Below are positions 1 through 8,508 of a stretch of DNA of 64,000 nt, in pieces. Both the position numbers and the translations under genes were made by a program. The notes beneath the pieces are model-generated. The model was not told where the DNA came from, searched no databases, and was given only the letters and a program-made list of their open reading frames with translations. Origin of the DNA: Anatilimnocola aggregata (GTDB lineage: Bacteria; Planctomycetota; Planctomycetia; Pirellulales; Pirellulaceae); contig NZ_CP036274.1 of the NCBI RefSeq assembly GCF_007747655.1, positions 2,418,001 to 2,482,000 on the forward strand, given 5' to 3'. The first letter of the stretch is position 1. Every line of letters starts with the position of its first letter.

Positions 1-659
1 ATGTGCAATCTTCGGGCGTCGATGCCTGGCTCCTCTCGCACGAGAATGCCACGGTGCTCCTCGATCAATTCAAGAAACGGGCCGACTACAAAGAACTGAT
101 GTCGATTTCGCAGTCGGTGATTCATGGCCAATCGTTGCCACTGTCGCAAACACAGGCTCGCAACTACACCCGGTGGCTGAAGGTTCGGCCCGATGGCTGG
201 TCGGGTTACGATCCAGTCGCTGGCGCGGTCGACGAAGGCTTCAAACTGGAACTGAGTCCGCTGATGTCGCTCGATGGTCGCACGGTCGATGCCCAATTCA
301 AATGCACGATCGACCAGGTGGAAAAGCTCGTCAACGTCCCGTTCGATGTCGTCGTCGGTGGTCAGACGCAGCGGTCTCAGATTCAAGTCCCTCAACTGGT
401 CAGTTGGCGACTTTCTGAACGATTTCGCTGGCCTGCCGACCAGGTTCTACTCCTCTCGTGCGGAGTAGTGGCGAGTCCCACGGGCGAAACGGGCGGTGCG
501 CTGGCATTCCTTCGTCCGCTCGAAGGTCGCGGCAGCCGCAGCGATGCCCTGATGCTGATTGAGTATTCGCGCCGCATTCCGAACGGACCAGCCGATAAGT
601 TTCAAAACAACGCAGCTGGTTCCGTTTCTACTAATCCTGTTTCGCGCGGTCGTTACTAA
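1..659 (+). CDS. C-terminal part of a hypothetical exported protein (5' end outside window)
   Basis: An open frame enters from the left edge and ends at TAA 657-659. A GTG at position 3 could be read as a start, but the gene more probably begins upstream, so it is treated as partial. About 218 residues are visible. The central stretch (roughly residues 75-160), with 'GFKLELSPLMSLDGRTVDA' and then 'VSWRLSERFRWPADQVLLLS', has the alternating polar/hydrophobic pattern of a beta-rich domain. It recalls the secretin-like or PilQ-like 'G.L.l.P..s.d.r.v' signature, but this is a weak impression and not an assignment. There is no membrane segment in the visible part and the tail is low-complexity. 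A lipoprotein gene follows 19 bp later on the same strand, so the two may share an operon in the cell envelope. Function unknown. Confidence 0.6.
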   Translation, partial: VQSSGVDAWLLSHENATVLLDQFKKRADYKELMSISQSVIHGQSLPLSQTQARNYTRWLKVRPDGWSGYDPVAGAVDEGFKLELSPLMSLDGRTVDAQFKCTIDQVEKLVNVPFDVVVGGQTQRSQIQVPQLVSWRLSERFRWPADQVLLLSCGVVASPTGETGGALAFLRPLEGRGSRSDALMLIEYSRRIPNGPADKFQNNAAGSVSTNPVSRGRY

Positions 660-678
660 CACACTCACCGCTACGTCC

Positions 679-1524
679 ATGCTCTCACCCCTGCATCATC
701 GCCAATTCATTTTCCTCGCCCTGGCGTGGATTGCGTTGGCGTTTTGCCTGACGGGTTGCAAGGGCATGCTGCGGGGTGTCGATCAAAGTGCGCTGTACGG
801 TGCCCCAGCTGGGCCGGTCGATAACCCGCTCTTTCTGCCGCCGCTCGATCCCGAATTTGTCTGGAGTCAGCTGGTCGATTCGCTGGACGATCATTTTCGC
901 ATCGAGCGCGAAGAACGCGTGCGTTTGATCGGCGGCATCCTTACCGAAGGTCGTATCGATACGTTTCCACAAATCGGTTCGACGTTGCTCGAGCCGTGGC
1001 GTGGCGACAGCACTCCCGGCTATGAAAAGTTGCACGCCACGCTGCAATCGATTCGGCGTAAAGCGACCCTACGATTGATTCCGACCGAAGGCGGGAGCCT
1101 GGTCGACCTGGTGGTGCAGAAGGAACTGGAAGACCTCGATAAGCCAGAGCATGCCACTGCTGGTGGAGCGACAATGCGGTACGACGGTACGCTGGTTCGT
1201 CGCGAAGGTCTGCCCGGGCGCTACAGCGTATCGCTGGGGTGGATTCCGATTGGCCGCGATTGTTCGCTGGAGCAGAAACTGCTCGCCGATATTCGCGCGC
1301 GGCTGAATGTGCCGGCAATTGGCCCCGGGAATGCGGGTGCTGTAATCAGCCAAGGCGAACTCCCCGCGGGATCGCTCCCCATCGAGAGCATTCCTCCGGG
1401 CAACGTTCGTCCTTCCGGTGAACCGCCACCGATTCCCGCCTGGCAACCGCGCAGTCCTGAATCGTTGCCCGCTCCCTCGGGACCGCCGGCAGGAAACATC
1501 CTGCTGCCGAGCCGTTTGCAGTAG
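679..1524 (+). CDS. Predicted outer-membrane/periplasmic lipoprotein, unknown function
   Basis: This is a 281-residue protein starting at ATG 679. The frame is open further upstream, but residues 1-27 from this ATG form a clean lipoprotein signal: a hydrophobic stretch followed by a lipobox 'LTGC'. The cysteine at about residue 27 would be lipid-modified. The middle (roughly 55-215) is a compact mixed alpha/beta region with no motif I recognise. The last 60 residues are Pro/Ser/Gly-rich and look disordered. It sits between a hypothetical gene and lnt, the enzyme that adds the third acyl chain to lipoproteins. The placement fits envelope lipoprotein biology but does not prove a functional link. 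Comparable planctomycete lipoproteins are annotated only as hypothetical. Confidence 0.75.
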   Translation: MLSPLHHRQFIFLALAWIALAFCLTGCKGMLRGVDQSALYGAPAGPVDNPLFLPPLDPEFVWSQLVDSLDDHFRIEREERVRLIGGILTEGRIDTFPQIGSTLLEPWRGDSTPGYEKLHATLQSIRRKATLRLIPTEGGSLVDLVVQKELEDLDKPEHATAGGATMRYDGTLVRREGLPGRYSVSLGWIPIGRDCSLEQKLLADIRARLNVPAIGPGNAGAVISQGELPAGSLPIESIPPGNVRPSGEPPPIPAWQPRSPESLPAPSGPPAGNILLPSRLQ

Positions 1525-1590
1525 AATGAACTATCGTCAACTGGCTAGTGGTGGCCAGCGATTCGCTCTGCGTGCAAGGATGTTGTTTTC

Positions 1591-3414
1591 GTGAAAGCGC
1601 CTTCCCTGAAGCAGCCGAAGGTCGCCGTGGCACCAACCCGGCGCGCGGAGACTAAGCCTGCGACAAGTTGGTGGCAGTGGCCGCTGCCCGTTGCTACTCT
1701 CGGTGCTCTCTTGCTCTGGACCTCGTTTCCACCGCTCGATTTATGGCCGCTCGCCTGGCTCGCGCCGGTTCCGTGGCTGATACTGATTCGCCAGCCGAAG
1801 TTGCTCGGCCCCAAGCCCTACCTACAGATCTGGTTCGCCGGCTTCGTGCATTGGCTGCTAATGTTGCAAGGGATTCGCCTGGCGCATCCAGCCCTGTATG
1901 GCGGTTGGCTCGCGCTGTCGGCCTATCTGGCTGTCTATTTGGTGCTATTCATCAGCATTGCGCGAGTGGCGGTCCAGCAACTCCGCTGGCCGCTATTTCT
2001 GGCAGCACCGATTGTGTTCGTCGGCCTCGAACTATTTCGCGGGCATTTAATTTCTGGCTTCTCCTGCGGTCTGCTCGCGCATACGCAAACGGAACTTCCG
2101 GTTCTCTTGCAGATTGCCGACCTGGGGGGTGCTTACACCCTGAGCTTTGTCATGATGCTCTGCGCGGCCGCCATTGCCCAGTTGCTGCCCAAGCGGTGGT
2201 TCGTTCTTGGTGATGAAACGGGTTCGCAGTCAAACCGCAGCTTTCTTCAACTTCCAGTTTGGCCGGTTGTCACTGCGCTTGCCTTGCTAATGGCAACGGT
2301 GGGGTATGGCTACTATCGCCTGCAAGAACGCCCACCCGCTGGCAACCGACCGCCCCTTAAAGTCGCGCTCATTCAGGGCTCGCTCGATACGCGGTTCGAT
2401 CAGGACTTTCACGAACGTGTGAATCAAAACTTCACGCACTACGGCAAGTTGACGAGCGAAGCTGTTGCAGACAACACGGGCCTCGACCTAGTGGTTTGGC
2501 CCGAATCGGCGTTTGCCATTCCCGAGTATCAAGCTGTGGCAGCGAGTTCCGTGATCAATGCCAACGATCCCCAAGTTGCTGCCGTTCGCGAGCGTTTTGC
2601 GGAAGCCGAGAAACCGTTTCAGGGAACGCTCAGCGACGCGATCAAGGCGATCAATAAACCCAAGGAGAAACGGACGGTCGGTGAAACGGCGATTCTGCCG
2701 GTCACTGGAACGTCGTTCTTATTTGGCACGACGACGCTGGTCATCGACCTGAACAAACCTGATGGAGCTATAGCCCACAACTACAACGCAGCTTTGCTGG
2801 CGGGCCCGACCGGCCAAATCTCCGGCCGTTATTACAAGATGCACGCCGTGATGTTTGGTGAGTTCATTCCCGTCGCCGACTTACTCCCCTTTCTCTATGG
2901 GCTTACTCCGATGGGCGCGGGTATGTCGACGGGTAAGCAACCGGCCGCGCTTTCGGTGAAGGGGTATAACTTGTCGCCGAACATCTGTTTCGAGAGTACC
3001 GTCCCCCATTTGATCCGCGAGCAAGTTCTGGGTGCGGAACGGACAAGTCAGCGCCCCATCGACGCGATTGTGAACGTCACCAACGACGGCTGGTTCTGGG
3101 GCAGCTCGATTCTCGATCTGCACTTCCGCTGCAGCGTGTTCCGCGCGATCGAGAATCGCAAACCGGTGGTGATTGCCGCGAATACGGGGATCTCAGCCCA
3201 CATCGACGGCAACGGTCGCGTGCTGCAGCGTGGTCCCAAGCGGGAACCAAAGATCCTGGTCGCAGATGTCATCGCCGACGGCCGTACAAGTCCCTATCAC
3301 CTCTGGGGCGATAGTGCTGCGTGGCTTTGCGCCGCGCTGACTTGGGCGGTGGCTTTTTACGGCGTTTGGCACCGTAAGGTGCCAGCAACATCCGCTGAGA
3401 ATCCGAGCCGCTAG
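1591..3414 (+). CDS. lnt: Apolipoprotein N-acyltransferase
   Basis: Lnt transfers an acyl chain from phospholipid to the N-terminal diacylglyceryl-cysteine of lipoproteins in the inner membrane. From the GTG start the protein has 607 residues, longer than the roughly 510 of E. coli Lnt because of a longer N-terminus and an insert in the catalytic domain. Residues about 30-245 contain the expected bundle of hydrophobic helices. Residues about 255-565 form the nitrilase-like domain. The catalytic triad is visible: E305 in 'VVWPES', K416 in 'RYYKMHAV' and C466 in 'NICFES'. 'NVTNDGWFW' and 'IENRKPVVIAANTG' are also typical. A final membrane helix lies near residues 575-595. The insert around residues 310-365, between the Glu and Lys motifs, is rich in charged residues. 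The lipoprotein gene 66 bp upstream could be co-transcribed. Confidence 0.95.
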   Translation: MKAPSLKQPKVAVAPTRRAETKPATSWWQWPLPVATLGALLLWTSFPPLDLWPLAWLAPVPWLILIRQPKLLGPKPYLQIWFAGFVHWLLMLQGIRLAHPALYGGWLALSAYLAVYLVLFISIARVAVQQLRWPLFLAAPIVFVGLELFRGHLISGFSCGLLAHTQTELPVLLQIADLGGAYTLSFVMMLCAAAIAQLLPKRWFVLGDETGSQSNRSFLQLPVWPVVTALALLMATVGYGYYRLQERPPAGNRPPLKVALIQGSLDTRFDQDFHERVNQNFTHYGKLTSEAVADNTGLDLVVWPESAFAIPEYQAVAASSVINANDPQVAAVRERFAEAEKPFQGTLSDAIKAINKPKEKRTVGETAILPVTGTSFLFGTTTLVIDLNKPDGAIAHNYNAALLAGPTGQISGRYYKMHAVMFGEFIPVADLLPFLYGLTPMGAGMSTGKQPAALSVKGYNLSPNICFESTVPHLIREQVLGAERTSQRPIDAIVNVTNDGWFWGSSILDLHFRCSVFRAIENRKPVVIAANTGISAHIDGNGRVLQRGPKREPKILVADVIADGRTSPYHLWGDSAAWLCAALTWAVAFYGVWHRKVPATSAENPSR

Positions 3415-3519
3415 CTGCTGGCACTAAGTGACAAATTGCTGTGGCTCACCCGCACTGCAATTGCTATACGAACTCAGCAGGTTTTACGGTCCCGCTAGCT
3501 CTGTGCAAGGTTGAGTTCG

Positions 3520-5676
3520 ATGATGATGGTTCCTCGGCGGCGCGCGCCGTTTCACTTCGCCACCGTGACTTGGCTTCTGTGCCTCGCGCTGGCAACAGCC
3601 AACACGGTCGGCCAAGAGGTTGTCCCGTTACCCAATGCGCTGGCTCAAGCGGCCGAGAGCAAGTCGCCAGTCAAGTCAGTCGTTCAGCCCGGCGAAACTC
3701 CATCGATCGAGGTCGTCCCCGCGCAACCGCCGGTCGCGCTCACCGAAGCGGAACTAATCACTCGCTTGCAGCGGACGATTGCCAGCAATGAAAAGCAGGT
3801 GGAAGAACTTCGCTGCGAAGTTGCCGATCCATCCAGCGAATACTACAAGGCTGAGGGGGAGTTTCGCGCGCTTGAGGAGCGGTTTTCCCAAGAGAAAGCG
3901 GCGCTGGCAAAACTGCTAGAAGTCGGCGAAGTTGATGATGCCGCCAAGCTGAAAGTGGCGCTCGTCGACACCGAGAAAAGTTGGATGCTTTCCCGCGAAC
4001 GTTTTGACCTGGCCATCGTCACGCGCAAGACTCTGCAGGAACAAATCTCGGCGCTCGAGAATAAACTGCTGCAAGATCGACAGGCGCTCGACAAACTAAC
4101 CGGTGAAGAGCCCCCGGTCGTCGCGCCAGCTAAGCAAGTTGTCGAAGCGAAGGCCACAGTCGCGAAACCGCTGACGATGGGCGAGGCAGCGGATCCGACC
4201 GCTGCCACTGCAGCAGCGACCACGAAACCCGTCACGACTCCGCCCACATCTGCGCAAGCCGACGCAGCGGGAATTGCGACATCGCTGGGGCTGAATGAGC
4301 CGAAAGCAAAGCCGCCCAGTCAAGAGATGATCGCAGCCAAAGCCGATGCCGATGTCAAGCAGCAGGCCGTCGTTCAGGCCGAGCAAGACGTACGTACCGT
4401 TTCCGATCGATTGGCCGCGCTCGAGAAAAACATTTCGATCGAACAGAAACTGCTGGCCGCGGGACGCAAAAAAGCTGATCTTGCCAATCAAAGCCGCCTG
4501 GCTGCCGAAGATGAGTATCAGAAAAAATCGGCCGAAGGCCTGATGGGAAATCAACTCGCCGAGATCGCCAGCCGCCGTAGCGACAGCGAACGTCAATTTC
4601 AGGACGCCAACAACGAAGTCCGTTCGCGCATGGATCGCCTGCAAGAACTGCAAGGCGAGCTCACTGCCTTGCAGAGCGAAGAACTCGCGGCGCTGCAGGC
4701 CGCCAAGGCCCGGCAAAACGAATTGACGATGGCCGAGGCCAAGCTGGGTCAACTGAAGAATCCGTTTTCACTGCAGAACCTGATTCAATGGCTGCTGAAC
4801 CACGGCCCCACCTTGTCGATGATCCTCACGATCATGTATGCCTTGCATAAGGTCACGCAGTTGTCGACGCGCCGCGTCGTCGATCTGATGGTGCAAAGCA
4901 CCTCGCGCAGCGCGCCGGAGGAAAACGAAGCTCGCGTGAATACCCTGGCTGGTGTGTTTCAAAATGCAGCCTCGCTGACCATCATCATCGGTGGCGCCAT
5001 CATGGTGTTCGAAGAAGCGGGCATCGCGGTCGCTCCCTTGATGGGAGGTGCTGCGGTACTCGGTTTGGCCGTTGCTTTCGGTGCGCAGAATTTGATTCGC
5101 GATTACTTCTACGGCTTTGTGATCTTGCTCGAGAATCAGTACAAGATCAACGACGTGCTGAAGATTGGCGAAGTTTCCGGCCAGGTTGAACGCATCACGC
5201 TCCGCATGACCGTGCTCCGCGATCTCGAAGGGTGCGTCCATTTTATTCCCAACGGTAAGATCGATTGCGTCTCGAACATGACGCATGGCTGGTCGCGTGC
5301 GGTCTTCGATGTGGGTATCTCGCACAAGGAAGATCCCGACCGCATTATGAATACGCTGCTCGATTTAGCCTGCGAGCTCAAGCAGGAACCAGAATATGCC
5401 CGCCTGATTATCGACGATCCGGAAATGCTGGGCGTCGACAAACTCGATAGCAACGGCCTGACGATCAAGTTCGTCATCAAGACTCGTCCGCTCAAGCAGT
5501 GGGCCGTGAAGCGCGAACTGCAACGGCGGATCAAACGCCGCTTTACCGAACTGGGTATCGATCTCGCCATGCCGCAGCAATTCGTCCTGCGCGACGAATC
5601 GCACTTTAACGGCCTCCAAAGTGGCGAAACACTCACGGACTCTTCCGTCGTCGATCTGCCGCGCCGTGCAGCCTAG
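3520..5676 (+). CDS. MscS-family mechanosensitive channel with a large periplasmic coiled-coil domain
   Basis: This is a small-conductance mechanosensitive channel of the inner membrane, protecting against hypo-osmotic shock. It has about 718 residues from ATG 3520. ATGs at 3523 and 3526 and a TTG at 3511 are alternatives; an AGG about ten bases before 3520 favours that choice. There is a signal peptide at about 5-30. Two long Glu/Gln/Lys/Ala-rich coiled-coil stretches follow (about 85-195 and 275-415), separated by an Ala/Thr/Pro linker, which is the architecture of MscK/MscM-like proteins. The channel core starts near residue 425. The pore-lining helix is 'GGAAVLGLAVAFGAQNLIRD', followed by the conserved cytoplasmic beta domain with 'FIPNG'. 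It is shorter than MscK (about 1,120 residues) and has fewer membrane helices. No partner gene is evident next to it. Confidence 0.9.
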   Translation: MMMVPRRRAPFHFATVTWLLCLALATANTVGQEVVPLPNALAQAAESKSPVKSVVQPGETPSIEVVPAQPPVALTEAELITRLQRTIASNEKQVEELRCEVADPSSEYYKAEGEFRALEERFSQEKAALAKLLEVGEVDDAAKLKVALVDTEKSWMLSRERFDLAIVTRKTLQEQISALENKLLQDRQALDKLTGEEPPVVAPAKQVVEAKATVAKPLTMGEAADPTAATAAATTKPVTTPPTSAQADAAGIATSLGLNEPKAKPPSQEMIAAKADADVKQQAVVQAEQDVRTVSDRLAALEKNISIEQKLLAAGRKKADLANQSRLAAEDEYQKKSAEGLMGNQLAEIASRRSDSERQFQDANNEVRSRMDRLQELQGELTALQSEELAALQAAKARQNELTMAEAKLGQLKNPFSLQNLIQWLLNHGPTLSMILTIMYALHKVTQLSTRRVVDLMVQSTSRSAPEENEARVNTLAGVFQNAASLTIIIGGAIMVFEEAGIAVAPLMGGAAVLGLAVAFGAQNLIRDYFYGFVILLENQYKINDVLKIGEVSGQVERITLRMTVLRDLEGCVHFIPNGKIDCVSNMTHGWSRAVFDVGISHKEDPDRIMNTLLDLACELKQEPEYARLIIDDPEMLGVDKLDSNGLTIKFVIKTRPLKQWAVKRELQRRIKRRFTELGIDLAMPQQFVLRDESHFNGLQSGETLTDSSVVDLPRRAA

Positions 5677-6139
5677 TGCCGCCTAACGACTCGCCGATTC
5701 GCTTGGATTATATAGTTTAATACATCGCAAAAAATATAAATATCAGTTGCTTGACAACTGGTCACTATATAGTAATGATATTGGCGGCTCCTTTGGCAAC
5801 TTGGTAGAAGGGGTACGCCTGCGCGGCGGCGACTATTTGCGCTGTCACTGCAGAACCGTTTATTGGCAGTCTGGGAATTCAACAACTGCGGCGAGCTACA
5901 CCACAGTGATTGTTCAACAAAGGTTAATCAACAAATAGGATGATTTCGAAACTTGAAAGTTGATCGCAATTCGTTGTCGCGACACGACTTAAAGTTGATG
6001 TCCTCAAAAGGGGGGTGTTGATAAACCTCCTGGCGATGTGCCGCGACCCGCGACTGAAGTCAAACACGATTCGCGCCGGAAGGTAACCTGGTCGTGTGAG
6101 GTAACTGGCTACGGAACATCGTTTCTCTTGGCGCGATGC
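5677..6139. other. Intergenic gap between convergent genes, with an AT-rich patch
   Basis: No convincing gene was found here; the short open frames on both strands have no start context or family resemblance. The stretch 5703-5790 is strikingly AT-rich for this genome. Further right are a perfect 10-bp palindrome TGTCGCGACA at 5975-5984, flanked by two direct copies of AAAGTTGAT (5956-5964 and 5991-5999), and a GGGGGG run near 6010. These look like protein-binding sites, but no downstream + strand gene is present for them to control, since the next gene is convergent. The patch may be a relic or may hold an unannotated RNA. Confidence 0.4.
5744..5782 (+). promoter_or_regulatory. Possible sigma-70-like promoter with overlapping inverted repeat
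   Basis: A TTGACA lies at 5751-5756 and is followed by an AT-rich run (TATATAGTAATGAT) at roughly -10 distance. The TTGACA sits inside an inverted repeat CAGTTG-cttga-CAACTG (5744-5760), the kind of arrangement a repressor could use. No gene clearly depends on it, so confidence is low. Confidence 0.2.
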
Positions 6140-6472
6140 CTAAGTGAGATCTGCCTGCTTCTCAAAAACCATCGCAAAATTGCAGCATTCGCGAGATTCG
6201 GGCTGCAATTGATAGGTACCATCCTCCTGCCGTTGCTGGCACCAATGGAGAGTGCGTTCGAGCACAATGACAACGGCGTGGTCTTCGCGATTCGTCAACT
6301 TGACGATGGATAGATGCCCGGGCTGCACGCCAAAGTACTCATCGGTGTTGATTCTGCCCGTGAACTCAAGGGCTTGTTCCATCGTCACCGGACTCATCGT
6401 GAGCGTGTGCCGCCGCTGCTGCACAGCTGGAGCAACCTCTTCCCATTCGCCCGTTTCGTGTGTGTGAATCAT
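6140..6472 (-). CDS. Small hypothetical protein
   Basis: A 110-residue soluble protein starting with ATG and 'MIHTHETGEWEEV'. It is acidic to neutral, with two cysteines together in 'RECCNF' and one in 'HWCQQ'. It has no signal peptide or membrane segment. The composition and codon pattern look coding, and the frame on the opposite strand is a shadow. It lies 28 bp downstream of the thiamine-phosphate synthase gene on the same strand, so it may be the last gene of that transcript, but nothing in the sequence ties it to thiamine synthesis. I do not recognise the family; proteins of this size and style are common planctomycete hypotheticals. Confidence 0.6.
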   Translation of the reverse strand: MIHTHETGEWEEVAPAVQQRRHTLTMSPVTMEQALEFTGRINTDEYFGVQPGHLSIVKLTNREDHAVVIVLERTLHWCQQRQEDGTYQLQPESRECCNFAMVFEKQADLT

Positions 6473-6500
6473 GACTGGTCAAATGGTGTAGGGAATTGTT

Positions 6501-7565
6501 TCAACTGCGGAGCGCGGCAAGCAGTCGTTGAACCTCGGCCGCGGGATCAATGCTCTGGCTGATTACACCGCTGACGGCCACGCGCGTGAAGCCAGTTGCC
6601 TGAACGGCGGATAAGTTGCTGAGCGTGATGCCGCCAATGGCAAAAGCGGGAAGCGAGAGTTCGGCAGCAACTTGCTGCAGGAAAGCCGTGCCAGGGAAGT
6701 CGGCGAAATGTTTCGTGCCGCTGGGAAAGGTGGGCCCGCAGCCGAGATAATCGGCACCGGCCAGCACCGCTGCGCGTGCCTGCGTGAGATTATGCGTCGA
6801 GACGCCAATTTGCATCGTCGTTCCCACGAGGCGACGAACCTCGCTCACCGGCAACTCGTCCTGCCCCACATGCACGCCGTCTGCCCGCGTGAGAATCGCC
6901 AGATCCGGACGGTCGTTCATGATGAACAGCGGCTTCGGATCCGAACTGGCCGTTTCATCGATTAGTTTGCGGAGATGTATTCCCCGCGCGAGCAGTGCGC
7001 GGTCATCGAGACGCTTATCGCGCAATTGCAAAACATGCACACCGGCCTCAATCAGGGTTTGTGCGAGTTTAGCAAATTCAGCTTCACTCGACTCACCGTC
7101 GATCAGCACGTACAACTGCCGACCGAGCCACGTTTGTTGGCTTCGCTCGTTGAGCACAAAGGCTTTGGCCAGCGTATAGGTTTGGTAGCGAAACGATTCG
7201 AAGGGAGAACCGCTGACGCCGAGAAGCTTGGCGAACTCTTCAATCACGCGCAGCGCCTGCGAGACGCGTTGCCAATTGGCGGCGGCCAATTGCGCCAACG
7301 ACTGTCGCTCGGTTTCTTGGGGCGAGGTGATCGCCGTTCCCACATCGGCCAGCGTATCGCGGGCAGCATAGCGGTCTTGTTCGCTGCCGCAGACGGATTG
7401 CAGAGCGGTCGTCAAATCGTGCCGCAGTTGTTTGCAGGAGCCGGCGAGAAAGCCATCGTTCAAGACAAAGCGAGCCTGATCCTCCACAACGCGCAAGCCT
7501 TCCACCGCGCGATTGAAGTTGGCATCGATGGCGCGCAGCGCCGCAGTACGTTCAGCAGGAGTCAT
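6501..7565 (-). CDS. thiE: Thiamine-phosphate synthase with N-terminal ThiD2-type domain
   Basis: ThiE joins hydroxymethylpyrimidine pyrophosphate to the thiazole phosphate to make thiamine phosphate in the cytoplasm. The 354-residue protein is about 140 residues longer than a plain ThiE. Residues about 1-140, beginning 'RAIDANFNRAVEGLRVVED', match the N-terminal extension called ThiD2, seen on ThiE of cyanobacteria and some other bacteria and proposed (family knowledge) to supply the pyrimidine kinase function. The ThiE barrel follows from about residue 148: 'LQLRDK', 'NDRPDLAI..ADGVHVGQ' for the diphosphate/Mg site, 'STHNL', 'GCGPTFPSGTKHF' and the phosphate-binding 'AIGGI'. No other thi gene is in the window and no THI-box riboswitch was recognised in the 83-bp gap upstream. 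The LolD-like gene lies upstream on the same strand. Confidence 0.93.
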   Translation of the reverse strand: MTPAERTAALRAIDANFNRAVEGLRVVEDQARFVLNDGFLAGSCKQLRHDLTTALQSVCGSEQDRYAARDTLADVGTAITSPQETERQSLAQLAAANWQRVSQALRVIEEFAKLLGVSGSPFESFRYQTYTLAKAFVLNERSQQTWLGRQLYVLIDGESSEAEFAKLAQTLIEAGVHVLQLRDKRLDDRALLARGIHLRKLIDETASSDPKPLFIMNDRPDLAILTRADGVHVGQDELPVSEVRRLVGTTMQIGVSTHNLTQARAAVLAGADYLGCGPTFPSGTKHFADFPGTAFLQQVAAELSLPAFAIGGITLSNLSAVQATGFTRVAVSGVISQSIDPAAEVQRLLAALRS

Positions 7566-7648
7566 TCAACTCTGGAGCCGGAAGCGTGAGCGCCCGGAAG
7601 ATGGTCGAGAAGGTGAGTGGTTTAGACTGGCGACGAATCACCCCTACC

Positions 7649-8404
7649 TTACTCTTGCACACGGCCTTCGACTAGTCGCACGATGCGATGAGCCTGGCGG
7701 GCAATCGCCTGATCGTGCGTGACCATGATAATCGAGAGCCCTTGTTCCTCGTTCAGCTTCTTTAGCAGGGAGAGAATCTCTTCGCCAGTTTGCTGATCGA
7801 GGTTGCCGGTTGGCTCATCGGCCAGCAGCACTTTGGGCTGCGACATTAATGCGCGGGCGATCGCGGTGCGCTGCATCTCGCCGCCCGAGAGTTCCTTGGG
7901 CTTGTGCGTGAGTCGGTGCGAAAGGCCGACCATGTCGAGCAGTTCTTTGGCGCGGGCCGAGTACTTGCCGCGATTGCAAAGGTACTTCCAGATGCCGTCC
8001 GAAATCATCAGCGGAGCCAGCACGTTCTCGAGCATCGAGAGCTCGGGAAGCAGGTGATAGAACTGAAAAATCATGCCGAAGTACTTGTTTCGCAGCACGT
8101 CGCGCGAGGCCGTCGGCAGGTTATCGATGCGGTTGCCTTCGAACGTGATCTCGCCGGCACTTGGTGCATCGAGCGTGCCGAGCAGATGCAGCAGCGTACT
8201 CTTGCCCGAGCCGCTTTGGCCGATGATGGCGACGAACTCGCCGGGCTGAACCGCGAAATCGACGCCACGCAATACGGGAACCTCAAGCTTGCCTTTGAAG
8301 TAGCTTTTCTTCACTTGCTTCGCGGCGAGGACCGCCGTTTTCGCAGTGGCAGGTGGCTTGGGAGCAGGTTTGGTTCGTTGGAGAGGCGGCGTTGCGGTGC
8401 TCAT
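7649..8404 (-). CDS. ABC transporter ATP-binding protein, LolD/MacB-like
   Basis: This is the ATPase of a lipoprotein-release or macrolide-exporter type transporter and acts with the FtsX-like permease encoded just upstream. I chose the ATG at 8404 (251 residues). The frame extends back to a GTG at 8479, but that region lies inside a hairpin repeat. All ABC motifs are intact: Walker A 'GQSGSGKST', Q-loop in 'MIFQFYHLLPELS', signature 'LSGGEMQR', Walker B 'VLLADEP' and H-loop 'VTHD'. The N-terminal 25 residues are Pro/Ala/Lys-rich and unlike E. coli LolD. The MacB/LolD subgroup (not nutrient import) is suggested by 'LLHLLGTLDAPSAG' and by the adjacent permease. The physiological substrate, lipoproteins or something else, cannot be told from sequence. 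Confidence 0.9.
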   Translation of the reverse strand: MSTATPPLQRTKPAPKPPATAKTAVLAAKQVKKSYFKGKLEVPVLRGVDFAVQPGEFVAIIGQSGSGKSTLLHLLGTLDAPSAGEITFEGNRIDNLPTASRDVLRNKYFGMIFQFYHLLPELSMLENVLAPLMISDGIWKYLCNRGKYSARAKELLDMVGLSHRLTHKPKELSGGEMQRTAIARALMSQPKVLLADEPTGNLDQQTGEEILSLLKKLNEEQGLSIIMVTHDQAIARQAHRIVRLVEGRVQE

Positions 8405-8425
8405 GGCTGTCTCATTTCTCTTCAA

Positions 8426-8501
8426 GTAGCCCGACGCGTCAGCGAGGGGATTTGCAATCTCAAGTTTCCAGCAATGCACCCTCGCTCACGCGTCGGGCTA
8501 C
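8426..8501. repeat. Long inverted repeat between permease and ATPase genes
   Basis: Two 23-base arms, 8426-8448 and 8479-8501, are complementary with one mismatch. The core is ACGCGTCGGGCTAC on the right and its complement on the left, around a 30-base loop. The element fills almost the whole gap between the stop of the permease gene (8509) and the start of the ATPase gene (8404). A related sequence occurs at 25209-25239. It looks like a small dispersed intergenic repeat that can fold as RNA or cruciform; it lacks a T-run and so is not a classic terminator. Confidence 0.75.
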
Positions 8502-8508
8502 CTAGGGA

